Shown here one piece after another: positions 35,001-43,963 of a DNA stretch of 64,000 nt. Location: the NCBI GenBank assembly GCA_934393265.1, contig CAKRQL010000024.1, forward strand, positions 118,304 through 182,303, written 5' to 3'. Both the position numbers and the translations under genes were made by a program. Origin of the DNA: an uncultured Eubacteriales bacterium. Lineage in GTDB: Bacteria > Bacillota > Clostridia > Oscillospirales > CAG-272. The notes under the pieces are model-generated. The model searched no databases. It saw only the letters and a list, made by a program, of their open reading frames with translations, and was not told where the DNA came from. Every line of letters begins with the position of its first letter. Within the stretch, counting starts at the first letter, position 1.

Positions 35001-35295
35001 CGGTTATCCTTACCGAAAACTCGCCGCCGTTTGCATTGAAAGCGTATGACGGGGCTACCGTATTATGCGGCGTACCGCCGTCTATTGCGACGGTGTAGTG
35101 ATCCGCGCCGGGAACAGCGTCCCAGGTGATGAGCGCACCGTCATAGGTGATGTTCTGCGGAGGTACAACCGCCGTGACATCCTCATCCTTCTCATCATCC
35201 CCGCCGCAGGAGACGGCAAACGCCGCCGACACGACAGTCAGGAGAACGAGGACGGACAGCATGAGCGTCCGCAGAAAATTCTTTGACTTTTTCAT
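32038..35295 (-). CDS. Giant FN3-like repeat surface lipoprotein
   Basis: 1085 residues with a basic start, a hydrophobic segment (LMLSVLVLLTVVSAAFAV) and a lipobox ending SC at about residue 30, then an acidic linker (GGDDEKDEDV). The rest is about twelve units of roughly 85 residues, each with a W..v.gA.gY.v core (ITWDAVPGADHYTV, LSWDPVENASGYLV, VIWDEVPDASSYKI, ISWSRTENAVGYDL). This is the fibronectin type III-like pattern of bacterial surface proteins. No catalytic domain is visible, so binding or spacing at the surface is inferred. It lies 81 bases downstream of the four-lipoprotein operon, and I see no convincing promoter of its own. Confidence 0.7.
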   Translation of the reverse strand: MKKSKNFLRTLMLSVLVLLTVVSAAFAVSCGGDDEKDEDVTAVVPPQNITYDGALITWDAVPGADHYTVAIDGGTPHNTVAPSYAFNANGGEFSVRITAINKKGEEATEQNFTMMPKITELRVSDSGELSWDPVENASGYLVVIGSGAAVKTANTFYNDLPEGQNTVKVRPVGTSASYYSMWTTKTVNRLGRIDTQKLVYDGDAIRWQSISGALGYEITINGEVTDELFKGTRYTYNAGTENFTVSVRAIGNHSSSFDGQASEEKRFVYLETVSRVEVKDGIVIWDEVPDASSYKIKVNGTELSATFPANDRRYTKLVAGNPTEIQVLPQSTDTAYFSSWSSPITVCLLASPKIVWNNALQPDGEAKNNITWDAVTGADGYTAKIASPDGNTEEIPLVSSARSLSYAFPLAGEYTVSIKANADQTDDTMSDSSYSSPVVVTRLAPPTLQKNGGIVSVADRLANGFTVNLIPVSGAVGYRYYKNGSNPNVSAKSTFRVTDVVGQDQMAEVRINYSIQAIGKQPETVGEKTYVWLDSLTADSLSFEITVLAMPTDLDIDGFGFTYSQIVGAAGYTVTVGGIANTSADTTFNLDNAIREGSAVVNVCANGNGSTTLASNYTAGIRVYRIASPTDIRIDMNTDYGVLKFATEANTKATTYQIVFDNDVNNAMTVSGQANVLNRITEQGTTVYVVAQCNSFNNDRTEYYMNSLPSGTVLFMKLAQPTAVRFDRDNLTWTAPDNLNVSEFSPTYEIVDSTGTVLGRATSLTMAIERLAMEGGNSYEVQIRAIGDGEKYVTSEYSVVTDASKAYKIEKPSVSKVGNGYQWHSVAGAESYTVIVDGEIMQNAYHVSGDTYIFNPGFTLPNRDYRVQIIAVGNSGTASTGVTVSSFAWETVQHTVRLATPEFTIGYSEDQYDLNGEIIIRLKSEVAGASAYAYTIGGGAQAFSDQSLATEFRKCPGTTGVFVCSVTAKGSVFDSEGNYLVDSLPAGGNASTQIILLSVADVTNITISRDGMISWSRTENAVGYDLWIDIDGAGYGEKIELKNSTYTIPDYDYKTVGTVRIKLVARGNGTTIISSAEVEATVKKS

Positions 35296-35376
35296 TTTCT
35301 TCGCCTTTCTTTATGTGAATTTTAATAGTATCGATATTTTTCCGGGCGGCGGAATTTCCGCTGCAGGAAACGGAGC

Positions 35377-36834
35377 TTAACGCCACAGTGCCCAGTATTC
35401 GTCGGCGGCGGAGTAGTAATCTATATATATATACTCACTCTCGGCGCTCCCGCCCGCAGAGGCTGCCCAGCCGCGGAGCCGGAGCTCCTGTCCGGTTTTC
35501 TCGCTGATTTTTGTCGGGCGCTTTCTGTTCCAGAAGTCAGACGTGTACGGGAGGCTCCTTGCCGGGTCGCCCTTGAACACCACGAAATATGCCGTTATAT
35601 CCGGCACCCCGTCGTCGAACACCGCGCCCTCCATATTATGCAGGGTTATGAGCCGCCCCTCCTTGTACACCGCATAGAGGGTCACATCGTCGGTATATGA
35701 CGTGCCCTCCGGTGCCGGGACCTCGTCTGCCGCGCCGTCCTCCGACCAGCCGTAGATATAATATCCCGCCATCGGTCCGGGCTCGTGCGGTCCGCCGTAA
35801 TATATATCGTAGCCCGTCGCGGGGGCTGAAAACTCGCGCTGTGTCGAGGTCTCGCCGTCCGCTGTGTTATAAACGTAGGTAACCGTTACGGTTGTTTTCT
35901 GCGGGTTATCGTCGCCGCCTACGTCCGGCGCGTCGGTATACTCCGGCCACATCATGTAGAAAAATTCGATGTCGGACTCGTCTGACATATACGACAGTAT
36001 GTCGCGCTTTTCAAGGTGCATCGACGTGAGATATGAGTATTCCGGGAGGATTGCCCCGCTCTCGTCGGTTATCCGTCTGTCGCTGTAATTCCTGCTGTAA
36101 TCCTCGCTCCCCTCCGGCAGCACGCGCGCGTGCCAGCCGACGAATTTCTTTCCGGGGATTTTCTCGGTCGGGGGCGTGAAAACCATCGGTAGCTTCTCGT
36201 CGTATGTGATAAACTCACAGGACGGATACGTCATCCATCTTTTGTAGCCGTTTATATTCGTTTCAACGTCGTTCTCTGAGGTCCTGAAAAGAATCGGATA
36301 GGTTTTCCCCTTGAGCTTTATGTAAAGCCGCGAGCCCTCGTTCAGGCTGTTCTTGTCGTTGAAGGCTCCGATCTGCTCGCCGTTTCCGTCGAACAGGGCG
36401 TTCGTACAATCGGAGGCAGAGTAATAACCCTCGACCTCGTATCTTTTCCAGCCGACGATTTTTTTCGTCTTATAACCATTGCTTGTGGAGTACGAAACGG
36501 TCCAGTACGGATAATCCTCGTTCTTCTGTGAATAATACTCCGCGAGCTCTACGGTGTATTCCGTATCGGTCCTGCCGTACTCCGGGCGCGCATGGTAGCT
36601 TACCGTGCACATCAGCGTCACGTCGATTCCATTTTCTTCGGCGTCCCCATTCTCCGGCGGATTTACAACCGTAGCCTCCATATAGAAGAATCTCGTTCCC
36701 TCTATCAGGTAGCCGTCGTCAGGCTCTTTGCCCCCGTCTGCTGCCCCGCTGTCGCAGGAGGAAAGAAGGAGTGCAAAGGCGGTAAAGAGCAGTGCCGCAA
36801 GAAAAAGCGGCAGAAGATGCTTTCTTTTCATCAT
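35377..36834 (-). CDS. Surface lipoprotein with InlB-B-like modules, gene 4 of the operon
   Basis: 485 residues. A signal segment (LPLFLAALLFTAFALLL) ends in the lipobox LSSC. The middle is unrecognised; the C-terminal ~200 residues carry repeat modules with the G-W...LYAxY/W signature (YYIYGWSEDGA, TLYAVYKEG, LRLRGWAASAG, YWALWR) typical of Listeria/Bacteroides-type InlB B repeats. It overlaps the upstream lipoprotein gene by 4 bases. Role unknown; surface exposure is inferred. Confidence 0.65.
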   Translation of the reverse strand: MMKRKHLLPLFLAALLFTAFALLLSSCDSGAADGGKEPDDGYLIEGTRFFYMEATVVNPPENGDAEENGIDVTLMCTVSYHARPEYGRTDTEYTVELAEYYSQKNEDYPYWTVSYSTSNGYKTKKIVGWKRYEVEGYYSASDCTNALFDGNGEQIGAFNDKNSLNEGSRLYIKLKGKTYPILFRTSENDVETNINGYKRWMTYPSCEFITYDEKLPMVFTPPTEKIPGKKFVGWHARVLPEGSEDYSRNYSDRRITDESGAILPEYSYLTSMHLEKRDILSYMSDESDIEFFYMMWPEYTDAPDVGGDDNPQKTTVTVTYVYNTADGETSTQREFSAPATGYDIYYGGPHEPGPMAGYYIYGWSEDGAADEVPAPEGTSYTDDVTLYAVYKEGRLITLHNMEGAVFDDGVPDITAYFVVFKGDPARSLPYTSDFWNRKRPTKISEKTGQELRLRGWAASAGGSAESEYIYIDYYSAADEYWALWR

Positions 36835-38093
36835 ACGGTACCTCCCGGCTCTTCCCCGCCGTATGAAGCCTCGTCACATGGGATCAGTTTTATGTCATTT
36901 TGTAAACAAAGAATTACGTTCTCCGGGGTGATACCGTCCGCATACGCACTGAGATACTCGGGCGCTATCACGATATATATAGTATAGAAATCCGAGTCGT
37001 AGCTGACGGTGGTAACCTGTTCTCCGGTCTTTCCGGGTCCCGTCCAGAACGAGAGCGGTATGTCGCCGTAGCTCACCTCCGCGCTCTCCCCCTCAAAGAG
37101 GAGGTAATTTACTAACGGGTCGGCGGGGATGGCAGGCTTATCGCCCGAGGGCGGGAAGGTTGACGTATCAAAAACGAGACTTATCCGCCGGGCGGGGCGC
37201 CATATCGCGTAATAGATCGCGCCGTCCTCCGCCTTGCCGGTATATGCCGCCGCGGGGTCTGTCACCCCGGGCTCGGTAGCCCAGCCGCAGATTCCCTTGT
37301 CGTTATAGCGCGGCGCACATTTCTCTATCTCGGTGAATTTTTCTCTGTACGCCCTGTCGCCGGAAAACTCAAGGTCGCTCGTCTCAACGTAAACGACGTT
37401 CCCGTCGCCGAAGTCGAAGGTGCACTTCACATCGTTCACCATATTGTAGTATTTAAGGATTATGTAGGTCCCCGCCGGGAACTTCTCGCTCCCGCCGTAG
37501 TAATTTGTCTTGTAGTCTCCCGGGGCTTTCAGCTCTCCGGGCTTATCGAGCGTGACGAAAAGGAAGTTATCGGTATTCACCGTCTCGCGCCCGCTGATTA
37601 TGCCGTCCAGGTCGCTTATTTTCACGTTACCGGACTTGTATCCGCGGCGATAGGTGGAGTACGGGTTTGCCTTTTTCTTTAGAAGGTCCTCGTACTGCTT
37701 TATTGAGTCGCCGTATTTCAGCGTAATCTCCCCCGTATACTGATAGTCGATAACGACGCCTATCGTATCCGACTCGGCTATCGCATAGACCTTGTCCGCG
37801 GGGCAGGAGGTTATCTCCGTCGGCGCGCCGCCCGGAGTAGTCGAAAACCCGCCGAAATGCAGGTACGGCTTTTCGTAGGTTATTTTCTCGGTGTCAAGCA
37901 CCGTTTTTGTCTTAGGGTCAAATCGGAGGGTGAAATAATTCCCCTCCTCGGTCTCGCAGGTGAAGTAACAGTTCCCGTCCAGGTCCATGTGAGCTATCTT
38001 GCTCCCGTCCCCGCCGCCACCGCAGGAGGATATAAAGAGGCAAAGCGCAAAAATGAATGCCGCCGCGATAAATATGAGAATTCTTTTTTTCAT
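36831..38093 (-). CDS. Surface lipoprotein, gene 3 of the operon
   Basis: 420 residues: MKKRILIFIAAAFIFALCLF signal and lipobox ISSC, then a Gly-rich linker. No domain is recognised in the first ~250 residues. The module GICGWATEPG with YYAIWRPAR resembles one InlB-B repeat. It overlaps both neighbours by 4 bases (36831-36834 and 38090-38093), so the three are translationally coupled. Confidence 0.65.
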   Translation of the reverse strand: MKKRILIFIAAAFIFALCLFISSCGGGGDGSKIAHMDLDGNCYFTCETEEGNYFTLRFDPKTKTVLDTEKITYEKPYLHFGGFSTTPGGAPTEITSCPADKVYAIAESDTIGVVIDYQYTGEITLKYGDSIKQYEDLLKKKANPYSTYRRGYKSGNVKISDLDGIISGRETVNTDNFLFVTLDKPGELKAPGDYKTNYYGGSEKFPAGTYIILKYYNMVNDVKCTFDFGDGNVVYVETSDLEFSGDRAYREKFTEIEKCAPRYNDKGICGWATEPGVTDPAAAYTGKAEDGAIYYAIWRPARRISLVFDTSTFPPSGDKPAIPADPLVNYLLFEGESAEVSYGDIPLSFWTGPGKTGEQVTTVSYDSDFYTIYIVIAPEYLSAYADGITPENVILCLQNDIKLIPCDEASYGGEEPGGTV

Positions 38094-39769
38094 ACGCTCT
38101 CCTCCCTGCGTCTCCCGGTGCCGGAATAACCGTATTCCGATGACTCCGGTACTATGGCAATATAAGCTTCGCCGAGGCTCTCCGTCGCTGTCTCGTCCTC
38201 GTAAACCGGAGTAAGTCTGCTCATGGATATCTGCTCAAGCTGAAACGTCGAATACGACTCATCGACAGCATAATCCTTGCCGTTCGCCGCAGAACGGAGC
38301 GCGACGAGCCGCTTTCCCTCCGGGATGTCGATAGTCCTCATAAGCAGGTATAAAAGCCGGCTGCCGTCCGGCGTTACCGTCACCTGACCGTACCCGTCTA
38401 TTTCCATTGTAACGCTCCCGTCCTCGTTACTCCACCGGGCGTAGAACGTTTTTTCCGGGCTGTACATCTCATCTCTGTAAAGCTTCCTGTTGACGCAGAC
38501 TATATCTCCCGGATTTTCCGTCCAGCCTATGAAGCGTCTGCCGCCGACGTCTGACGGGTAGTAAAGATAAAGGCTCCTCTCTCTGTCCGAAAGATAGGCA
38601 TCCTCTATTTTCTCCGCTCCGGAGATTAACGTGTTATACCTGATACGGACGGACGAGCCGGAGTCAAAGCCCCAGAAATCGGTGACCCCGTCGCTGTAGG
38701 AGGCATAATCGTATCTTCTTCCGGTCATCCGCGGATTATCGTACCACGCCGTAATCTCCGTGCAGAGCGAGCTGCTGTCAAAATCCGACGAGCTCCACGA
38801 CGCGAGGCTCAGCCGCCTGTCCTCCGAGTACAGGAGCACCTGTCTCACCATTGAGCCGAGGTGCAGGCTTACATACCTGTATTCCGAGCTCCACACCGCG
38901 GTATAGGTCCCCGCCACGGTGAGTACGTCGCCGGATTTATACACCGCGCCGCCCGAGTCTCTGAATGAATATACCATCATTCTTCCGGACTCTCTGTAAT
39001 ACTTCCCGAGAGTGTCCCCGTGGGTATACGGGACGGGAGTCCCGTCGCCGTAATCAAGGAATATGTCGGTTTTCTCCGTCCCGGAATCGTTATAATAGTC
39101 CGGGACTTCGCCGGCGTAGAGATACGCGACGTAGCAATCAAGCTCATTATTGTAAACAAACGTATACGCAGAGGACAGCACCTCGTCGTGCCCCTCTGTC
39201 GGCGTGTCGCCTATCGCGACGAGGCGCCCGTCGTTATACCACGCCTTCACGCCCCAACCATTCACGATGTACTGCATAGAGCGTTCTTCTTGTGAAAACC
39301 ACGATATACTGTCAAAAACGTTGTACTCTGAGGAGAAGTAGTCCGGGCGTTTGTTTTTATTGTGATAAGGCGTATGCTCGTAGTCGTATACAAAGCGAAC
39401 GGTGCTCCCGCGGTATCGCGCGTCGAGATTCAGCTCCTTGCCCTTATACCGGAAAGAGGGGAGAAGCACGCCGTTTGAATCGGCTACCTGCGTTCCGCTT
39501 TTCATATAAAATCCCATGAAGCCTGCGAGCGGGTCGCTGAGCTTCACCATCCCGCTCATATCTATCGCTCTGCCTATTATCGGCAGGTCATAGGTGTTTC
39601 CCATAACGTCGGTGCAGTGCGCCGTCGCATAAATGCTATTATCGTCGATGTCGGTGTCGGTGTTGCCTCCATCGTTCCCGTCGTTGCAGGACACCGAAAA
39701 GAGGAGCGCTGAGACAAGTAGCGCGAGCGTTAGAAATGGCAGGAAAACACGCTGTGTAATTCTCTTCAT
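38090..39769 (-). CDS. Surface lipoprotein, gene 2 of the operon
   Basis: 559 residues from the ATG at 39769, with GAGGGCAG before it; a longer frame to 39799 adds only ten residues ahead of the signal. Lipobox FSVSC, then an Asn/Asp/Gly linker. Long beta-rich region without a known domain, then an InlB-B-like module (RFIGWTENPGDI, TFYARW). It overlaps the next gene by 4 bases and follows gene 1 by 13 bases. Confidence 0.65.
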   Translation of the reverse strand: MKRITQRVFLPFLTLALLVSALLFSVSCNDGNDGGNTDTDIDDNSIYATAHCTDVMGNTYDLPIIGRAIDMSGMVKLSDPLAGFMGFYMKSGTQVADSNGVLLPSFRYKGKELNLDARYRGSTVRFVYDYEHTPYHNKNKRPDYFSSEYNVFDSISWFSQEERSMQYIVNGWGVKAWYNDGRLVAIGDTPTEGHDEVLSSAYTFVYNNELDCYVAYLYAGEVPDYYNDSGTEKTDIFLDYGDGTPVPYTHGDTLGKYYRESGRMMVYSFRDSGGAVYKSGDVLTVAGTYTAVWSSEYRYVSLHLGSMVRQVLLYSEDRRLSLASWSSSDFDSSSLCTEITAWYDNPRMTGRRYDYASYSDGVTDFWGFDSGSSVRIRYNTLISGAEKIEDAYLSDRERSLYLYYPSDVGGRRFIGWTENPGDIVCVNRKLYRDEMYSPEKTFYARWSNEDGSVTMEIDGYGQVTVTPDGSRLLYLLMRTIDIPEGKRLVALRSAANGKDYAVDESYSTFQLEQISMSRLTPVYEDETATESLGEAYIAIVPESSEYGYSGTGRRREESV

Positions 39770-39782
39770 ATTCTGCCCTCCG

Positions 39783-40757
39783 TCAGCCGTAAACGGCATA
39801 TACGTGCGCCGGGCTCGATGTGAACGTCAGCGTCGTGCCGAGGAAGTGACCGTACTCGTCCTCCCAGCCGATAAATTCCCGCCCGTTCCGGCTCTTTGGC
39901 GGTGTGGGAGTATATTCGGTCTCCCCTGCCGCGAGCGCCTCGCGGATGAATGTCATTGTAAATTCACCGTCGGTGTCTCTGCCGGAGCCGTCGGAATATA
40001 TGTAGTGGAGCGTCACCGCTTTCTTAAGGTTTATTACCGCATAGAACGTCGTATCACAGTCCACCGTCAGAAATCCCGGCAGGAGGTGCCCCGCGGGGTC
40101 AGCCATGTGCTCCCCGGAGACGAAGCCGATTATATCGACCCCGGTTATGCCGTCGTCTCTTTCACCGAGCGCGGGAGCCTCCATCGGACCGGCGTATATC
40201 CGATCGTTGCATTTATATTGTTTCGTTACAGGGAGAAAATAGTTTCCGAAATCGTAGGTTATCGTGTAGGACGGGAGCGCGCTGTCGTCCACGTCAAAGG
40301 ACGAGCCGGAGGCGTCCGGAATCTGCACGGCTACGGGCTTATAGTGCGGGAATATCATCTGCCCCGGGGTGAACCTGTAAAATTCATTCACGACGCCGTT
40401 TGCGCCGTAAACCATCTCGGCGTCATCTCCCATGCCGTCATAGAGCCCGGCGAAGGCATATCCCTCCTCCGGCACAAACCACGCGAGCTCCTCTCCCGCG
40501 AGATTCGGCATATGCGACGCGTCGGGGATATACTCCGCATATATCTTTTCCGTCGTCACGTCGTCCACGGCGACGTAGATAAATCTATCGTACGGCGAGG
40601 TGTTCTCCCAAAGAGCGAGATATTCCTCCCTCGTCATTTTTCCGTCCCCGTCCCCATCCCCGTCCCCGCAGCCGGAGAGGAGAACGGCGGATAATATCAC
40701 CGCGACAAGGAGTATAAGCGCGGTTGCGCGGCGTCTGCCGCCGTATGTATTTTTCAT
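39783..40757 (-). CDS. Surface lipoprotein, gene 1 of the operon
   Basis: 324 residues from the ATG at 40757, which has GGGAGA upstream; a longer frame to 40847 overlaps the promoter leader. Lipobox LLSGC, then a DGDGDGDG repeat linker built from GAC/GGG-type codon repeats. The C-terminal part has an InlB-B-like module (VTLHYIYSDGSG, EFIGWEDEYGHF, VYAVYG). First gene of the four-lipoprotein operon. Confidence 0.65.
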   Translation of the reverse strand: MKNTYGGRRRATALILLVAVILSAVLLSGCGDGDGDGDGKMTREEYLALWENTSPYDRFIYVAVDDVTTEKIYAEYIPDASHMPNLAGEELAWFVPEEGYAFAGLYDGMGDDAEMVYGANGVVNEFYRFTPGQMIFPHYKPVAVQIPDASGSSFDVDDSALPSYTITYDFGNYFLPVTKQYKCNDRIYAGPMEAPALGERDDGITGVDIIGFVSGEHMADPAGHLLPGFLTVDCDTTFYAVINLKKAVTLHYIYSDGSGRDTDGEFTMTFIREALAAGETEYTPTPPKSRNGREFIGWEDEYGHFLGTTLTFTSSPAHVYAVYG

Positions 40758-40838
40758 CACGGTATTCTCCCGGAAAAGAAAAAATTCAGGTGTCGGTCGC
40801 ATAGCAGAATTTTCCCCTCCCGCATGCGACGCGCAACT

Positions 40839-40867
40839 ATTATACACCCGAATTTATGCTATTTCAA
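40839..40867 (-). promoter_or_regulatory. Promoter of the four-lipoprotein operon
   Basis: TTGAAA (40862-40867) and TATAAT (40839-40844) on the minus strand are 17 bases apart. Confidence 0.8.
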
Positions 40868-40949
40868 GAGATTTGCACAAAATTGTTGTCGGAAAAATCC
40901 CGGGACATACGAAAACAGTGCGGAAAACGCATGAATTTACCCGCCCGGC

Positions 40950-40965
40950 GGGGCAAAAATGCCCC
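40950..40965 (-). terminator. Weak terminator-like hairpin after the CrtI-like gene
   Basis: GGGGCA/TGCCCC with a 4-base loop starts directly after the stop codon. No U-tract follows, so function as a terminator is doubtful. Confidence 0.35.
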
Positions 40966-40966
40966 G

Positions 40967-42382
40967 TCATATCAGCCTCAGCGCGGCGTCTGCCGCGGCG
41001 TATCCGGAACAGACCGCCGAGGGGAGCCCGCCCGGCGGCGTCGTCCACTGTCCGGCGAGAAACAGCCGGCGAACCCCGGGAACCTCAGGCTCGATTTTTC
41101 GCGGTATTGCGTGCCCTGTCAGGGCGAAGCTCATAAACGCACCGAGGTGAGAGCCGAAATAGCGGTTGTAGGTCGCGGGGGTCCAGACATCGATAACGCC
41201 GAGCGCGTCCGTGCCGAAATACTCCGACAGCCGGTCGGCAACCGCAGATGAAATATCCCGCTTTTTGAGGCGGTAGAGCCCGGGGTCATCCCTCCGCAGA
41301 TCAATCCATGCGCGCGACTCTCCGGCGCGGGTGAAAAGCATACATTGCAAAACCGTCTGCCCCGGAGGGGCGAAGTCCTTTTCATAAGAAAATTCACGGA
41401 CAGTGAGCCGCCGGAGCACCCGCCCGCCAAACGCGAGAGGACGGACGGGAACGCCGCATATCCCGCGAAATGGCAGACTGTCCACGGGGTGTGAAAAGGC
41501 AATCTGCACCGCGGAAAATATCGGATAAGCCGTGGGGCGTGTATACATTCCGGCGAGTTTTTCCGGCATCAGGGTCCCGGGCAGGAGCCGTCCGAAAGCA
41601 ACCCGGGGGTCGAGCGCGAGTATCACCCCATCCCCCCTTATCTCCTCACCGGAGGAGAGGCGGACGCCCCGCGCCGACGAATTTGATATTATGACCGTCT
41701 CGACAGTCTCGCCGAGGCGGAGAGTGCCGCCGAGGGAGAGAAATTTGTTTTTTATTCTTTCAGCCGCGGCGACAGAGCCGCCGAGCGGTATATCCGCGTT
41801 TCCGCGGATGAACGCCGAATAGAGCATATAAAGCCCGAGTGAGGAGTACTCCCCGGTCAGAAGGTCGGTCACTGCCGAGGCGGCGAGCGGATTTTTCATC
41901 GAGGCGGCAAGAGACGAGAGGTCGCGCGGCGCATACCGCGCGACGGAGAGTATACGCCGCACCCGGGAGGCAAAGCCCGTGCCGCCCTCCTCCGCGCACC
42001 TCTCGCAGGCGTCTGTGAATTTTATAAACGGTGCCGCGGCTCTCCCGAGGGCGGCGCGCGCCTCCTCCCTTGTCCTCTCCGGGTCGCGGTAAAAGGATAT
42101 ATGACCCCCCGCGCCGTACGAGCGGTAGAGATATTCCGGTCTGTGAATACCCGTCTCCCCGGAAAGGATCCCGGTCTCCTCCCAGATTTTCCGGAGCTCT
42201 CCGTCCGTCGTCCCGCTGAGCCAGTGTATACAGTTGTCTATCGTGTAGCCGTCGCGTACCCAGCCGCAGAGATTCCCGCCCGCTTTGGGGCACATCTCGA
42301 TAACCGTAACCGGCTCCCCGCCACGGAGAAGCCGTATACCCGCGGCGAGCCCCGAAACGCCGCCCCCGACGATTATTACCAT
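40967..42382 (-). CDS. CrtI/phytoene-desaturase-like FAD oxidoreductase
   Basis: 471 residues. The N-terminal dinucleotide fold is MVIIVGGGVSGLAAGIRLL, with the FAD motif VTVIEMCPKAGGNL; the region after it (DNCIHWLSGT) and the C-terminal LFLAGQWTTPPGGLPSAVCS close the FAD site, as in CrtI/RetSat-type enzymes. It acts on a polyene or other lipid by inference; no carotenoid genes lie nearby, so pigment synthesis is not supported. I chose the ATG at 42382, with GGGGAGG upstream; the frame is open to 42535. Confidence 0.82.
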   Translation of the reverse strand: MVIIVGGGVSGLAAGIRLLRGGEPVTVIEMCPKAGGNLCGWVRDGYTIDNCIHWLSGTTDGELRKIWEETGILSGETGIHRPEYLYRSYGAGGHISFYRDPERTREEARAALGRAAAPFIKFTDACERCAEEGGTGFASRVRRILSVARYAPRDLSSLAASMKNPLAASAVTDLLTGEYSSLGLYMLYSAFIRGNADIPLGGSVAAAERIKNKFLSLGGTLRLGETVETVIISNSSARGVRLSSGEEIRGDGVILALDPRVAFGRLLPGTLMPEKLAGMYTRPTAYPIFSAVQIAFSHPVDSLPFRGICGVPVRPLAFGGRVLRRLTVREFSYEKDFAPPGQTVLQCMLFTRAGESRAWIDLRRDDPGLYRLKKRDISSAVADRLSEYFGTDALGVIDVWTPATYNRYFGSHLGAFMSFALTGHAIPRKIEPEVPGVRRLFLAGQWTTPPGGLPSAVCSGYAAADAALRLI

Positions 42383-42487
42383 TTTTAAGCCTCCCCGGAA
42401 AGCGCGCACCCGCCATCGGTGCCACGCCGAATTTTTACATGTGCCGTACGTGATTATTGACCGGAATGTCGCCCGTAAACCGTAATA

Positions 42488-42516
42488 TTGATATTCCCGG
42501 AAAAAATTTTCGTCAA
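42488..42516 (-). promoter_or_regulatory. Candidate promoter of the CrtI-like gene
   Basis: TTGACG (42511-42516) and TATCAA (42488-42493) on the minus strand are 17 bases apart; the -10 is imperfect. Confidence 0.45.
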
Positions 42517-42544
42517 AATTTTCCGTTTGCAGCATTCCGGGCTA

Positions 42545-42573
42545 TTGTAAAGCGCGCACGGCTGTGATAAAAT
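42545..42573 (+). promoter_or_regulatory. Promoter of pepT
   Basis: TTGTAA (42545-42550) and TAAAAT (42568-42573) are 17 bases apart. It diverges from the CrtI-like gene promoter. Confidence 0.6.
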
Positions 42574-42637
42574 AATAACAACAAGTATATGCCCGGCGCG
42601 GGGATACGCGAATATCCGGGCGGAGGGAGACATAAAA

Positions 42638-43864
42638 ATGAAAGCATACGAAAGACTTCTCCGGTATGTCAGGGTATACACGACGAGCGACGAGAGCTCC
42701 GGCACGCACCCGTCGGCAGAGCGGGAGTTTACTCTCGCGGATGAGTTGCGCCGCGAGCTCATAGCAATAGGCGTCACCGACGCAAAAACCGACAGCCACT
42801 GCTACACCTACGGGCACATCCCCGCAAGCGCGGGGTGCGAGAATGCGCCGGCTATCGCATTCATATCTCATATAGACACCGCGCCCGACTTCTGCGGCGA
42901 GGGGGTAAATCCCGTAATCACCGAAAACTACGACGGGGGCGACCTGCCGCTCGGGGATAGCGGGAGAGTTCTCCGCGTTGCGGACTTTCCGCACCTTACG
43001 CGCCTCGCGGGGCGGACGCTCATAACGACCGACGGCACGACCCTCCTCGGCGCGGACGACAAGGCGGGCGTCGCCGAGATTATGACCGCCGCGGAGAAGA
43101 TAATCAAAGAGGGGCTCCCGCACGGGAAAATCTGCATCTGCTTTACTCCCGACGAGGAGATAGGAGGGGGCACCGACTGTATCGACCTCACAGCTCTCGG
43201 CGCCGACTTCGGCTATACGGTTGACGGCGGCTGCGAGGGCGAGATAGCCTTTGAAAACTTCAATGCCGCGTCCGGAAAGGTCGAGTTTACCGGAGTGAAC
43301 GTTCACCCCGGCTCGGCAAAGGACATAATGGTAAATGCGTCTCTGCTTGCCGCCGAGTTTATATCCATGTTGCCGAAAGACAGAGTACCCGAGAGGACCG
43401 ACGGGCGCGAGGGCTTCTTCCACCTCACCCACATGACCGGCTCCGTCGAGTCGGCAACCCTTGAGTACATCATCCGCGACCATGACAATAAGACCTTTGC
43501 CGATATGTGCGACGAGTTCCGCGCGGCGGGCGAAAAAATGGCTAAAAAGTACGGGCATGATAAGGTGAAGGTCACCGTCCGCGAGCAGTACCGCAACATG
43601 ATAGAGAAAATAACCCCATGTATGCACCTCGTCGATGTGGCGAGAGAGGCTGCGGAGGCTGTCGGGGTCATCCCGTTTATCGAGGCTGTCAGAGGAGGGA
43701 CGGACGGCGCGCGCCTCTCATTCATGGGTCTCCCCTGCCCGAACCTCGGTACCGGGGGTTACGCCTTCCACGGTCCGTACGAGCACATAACAGTCGAGGG
43801 AATGGATAAGGCCACCGGGATAATTCTCGGAATAGTCGCCGCATATTCAAAGAAAACCCGCTGA
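42638..43864 (+). CDS. pepT: Peptidase T (aminotripeptidase)
   Basis: Removes N-terminal residues from tripeptides; cytoplasmic M20 zinc enzyme. 408 residues, the usual length. The metal ligands are visible in SHIDTAPDFCGEGVNP, LLGADDKAGVAEIM (bridging Asp), CFTPDEEIGGGTDCID (catalytic Glu and ligand Glu) and GGYAFHGPYEHITVEGM (last His), with the lid domain between. GGAGGGAG lies before the ATG. Confidence 0.95.
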   Translation: MKAYERLLRYVRVYTTSDESSGTHPSAEREFTLADELRRELIAIGVTDAKTDSHCYTYGHIPASAGCENAPAIAFISHIDTAPDFCGEGVNPVITENYDGGDLPLGDSGRVLRVADFPHLTRLAGRTLITTDGTTLLGADDKAGVAEIMTAAEKIIKEGLPHGKICICFTPDEEIGGGTDCIDLTALGADFGYTVDGGCEGEIAFENFNAASGKVEFTGVNVHPGSAKDIMVNASLLAAEFISMLPKDRVPERTDGREGFFHLTHMTGSVESATLEYIIRDHDNKTFADMCDEFRAAGEKMAKKYGHDKVKVTVREQYRNMIEKITPCMHLVDVAREAAEAVGVIPFIEAVRGGTDGARLSFMGLPCPNLGTGGYAFHGPYEHITVEGMDKATGIILGIVAAYSKKTR

Positions 43865-43963
43865 TAAGGCGGAGCGGACAGAGCGTACCGAAAAAACCCC
43901 TGCGACGCCCGCGCCGTATAGTATACACTTAAACAAAATAAACATGAAAGAAGGTACCCTATC

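Noticed and set aside
40967..42382. Carotenoid biosynthesis locus
   Set aside because: Only one CrtI-like oxidoreductase is present; no phytoene synthase or other pigment gene lies in the window.
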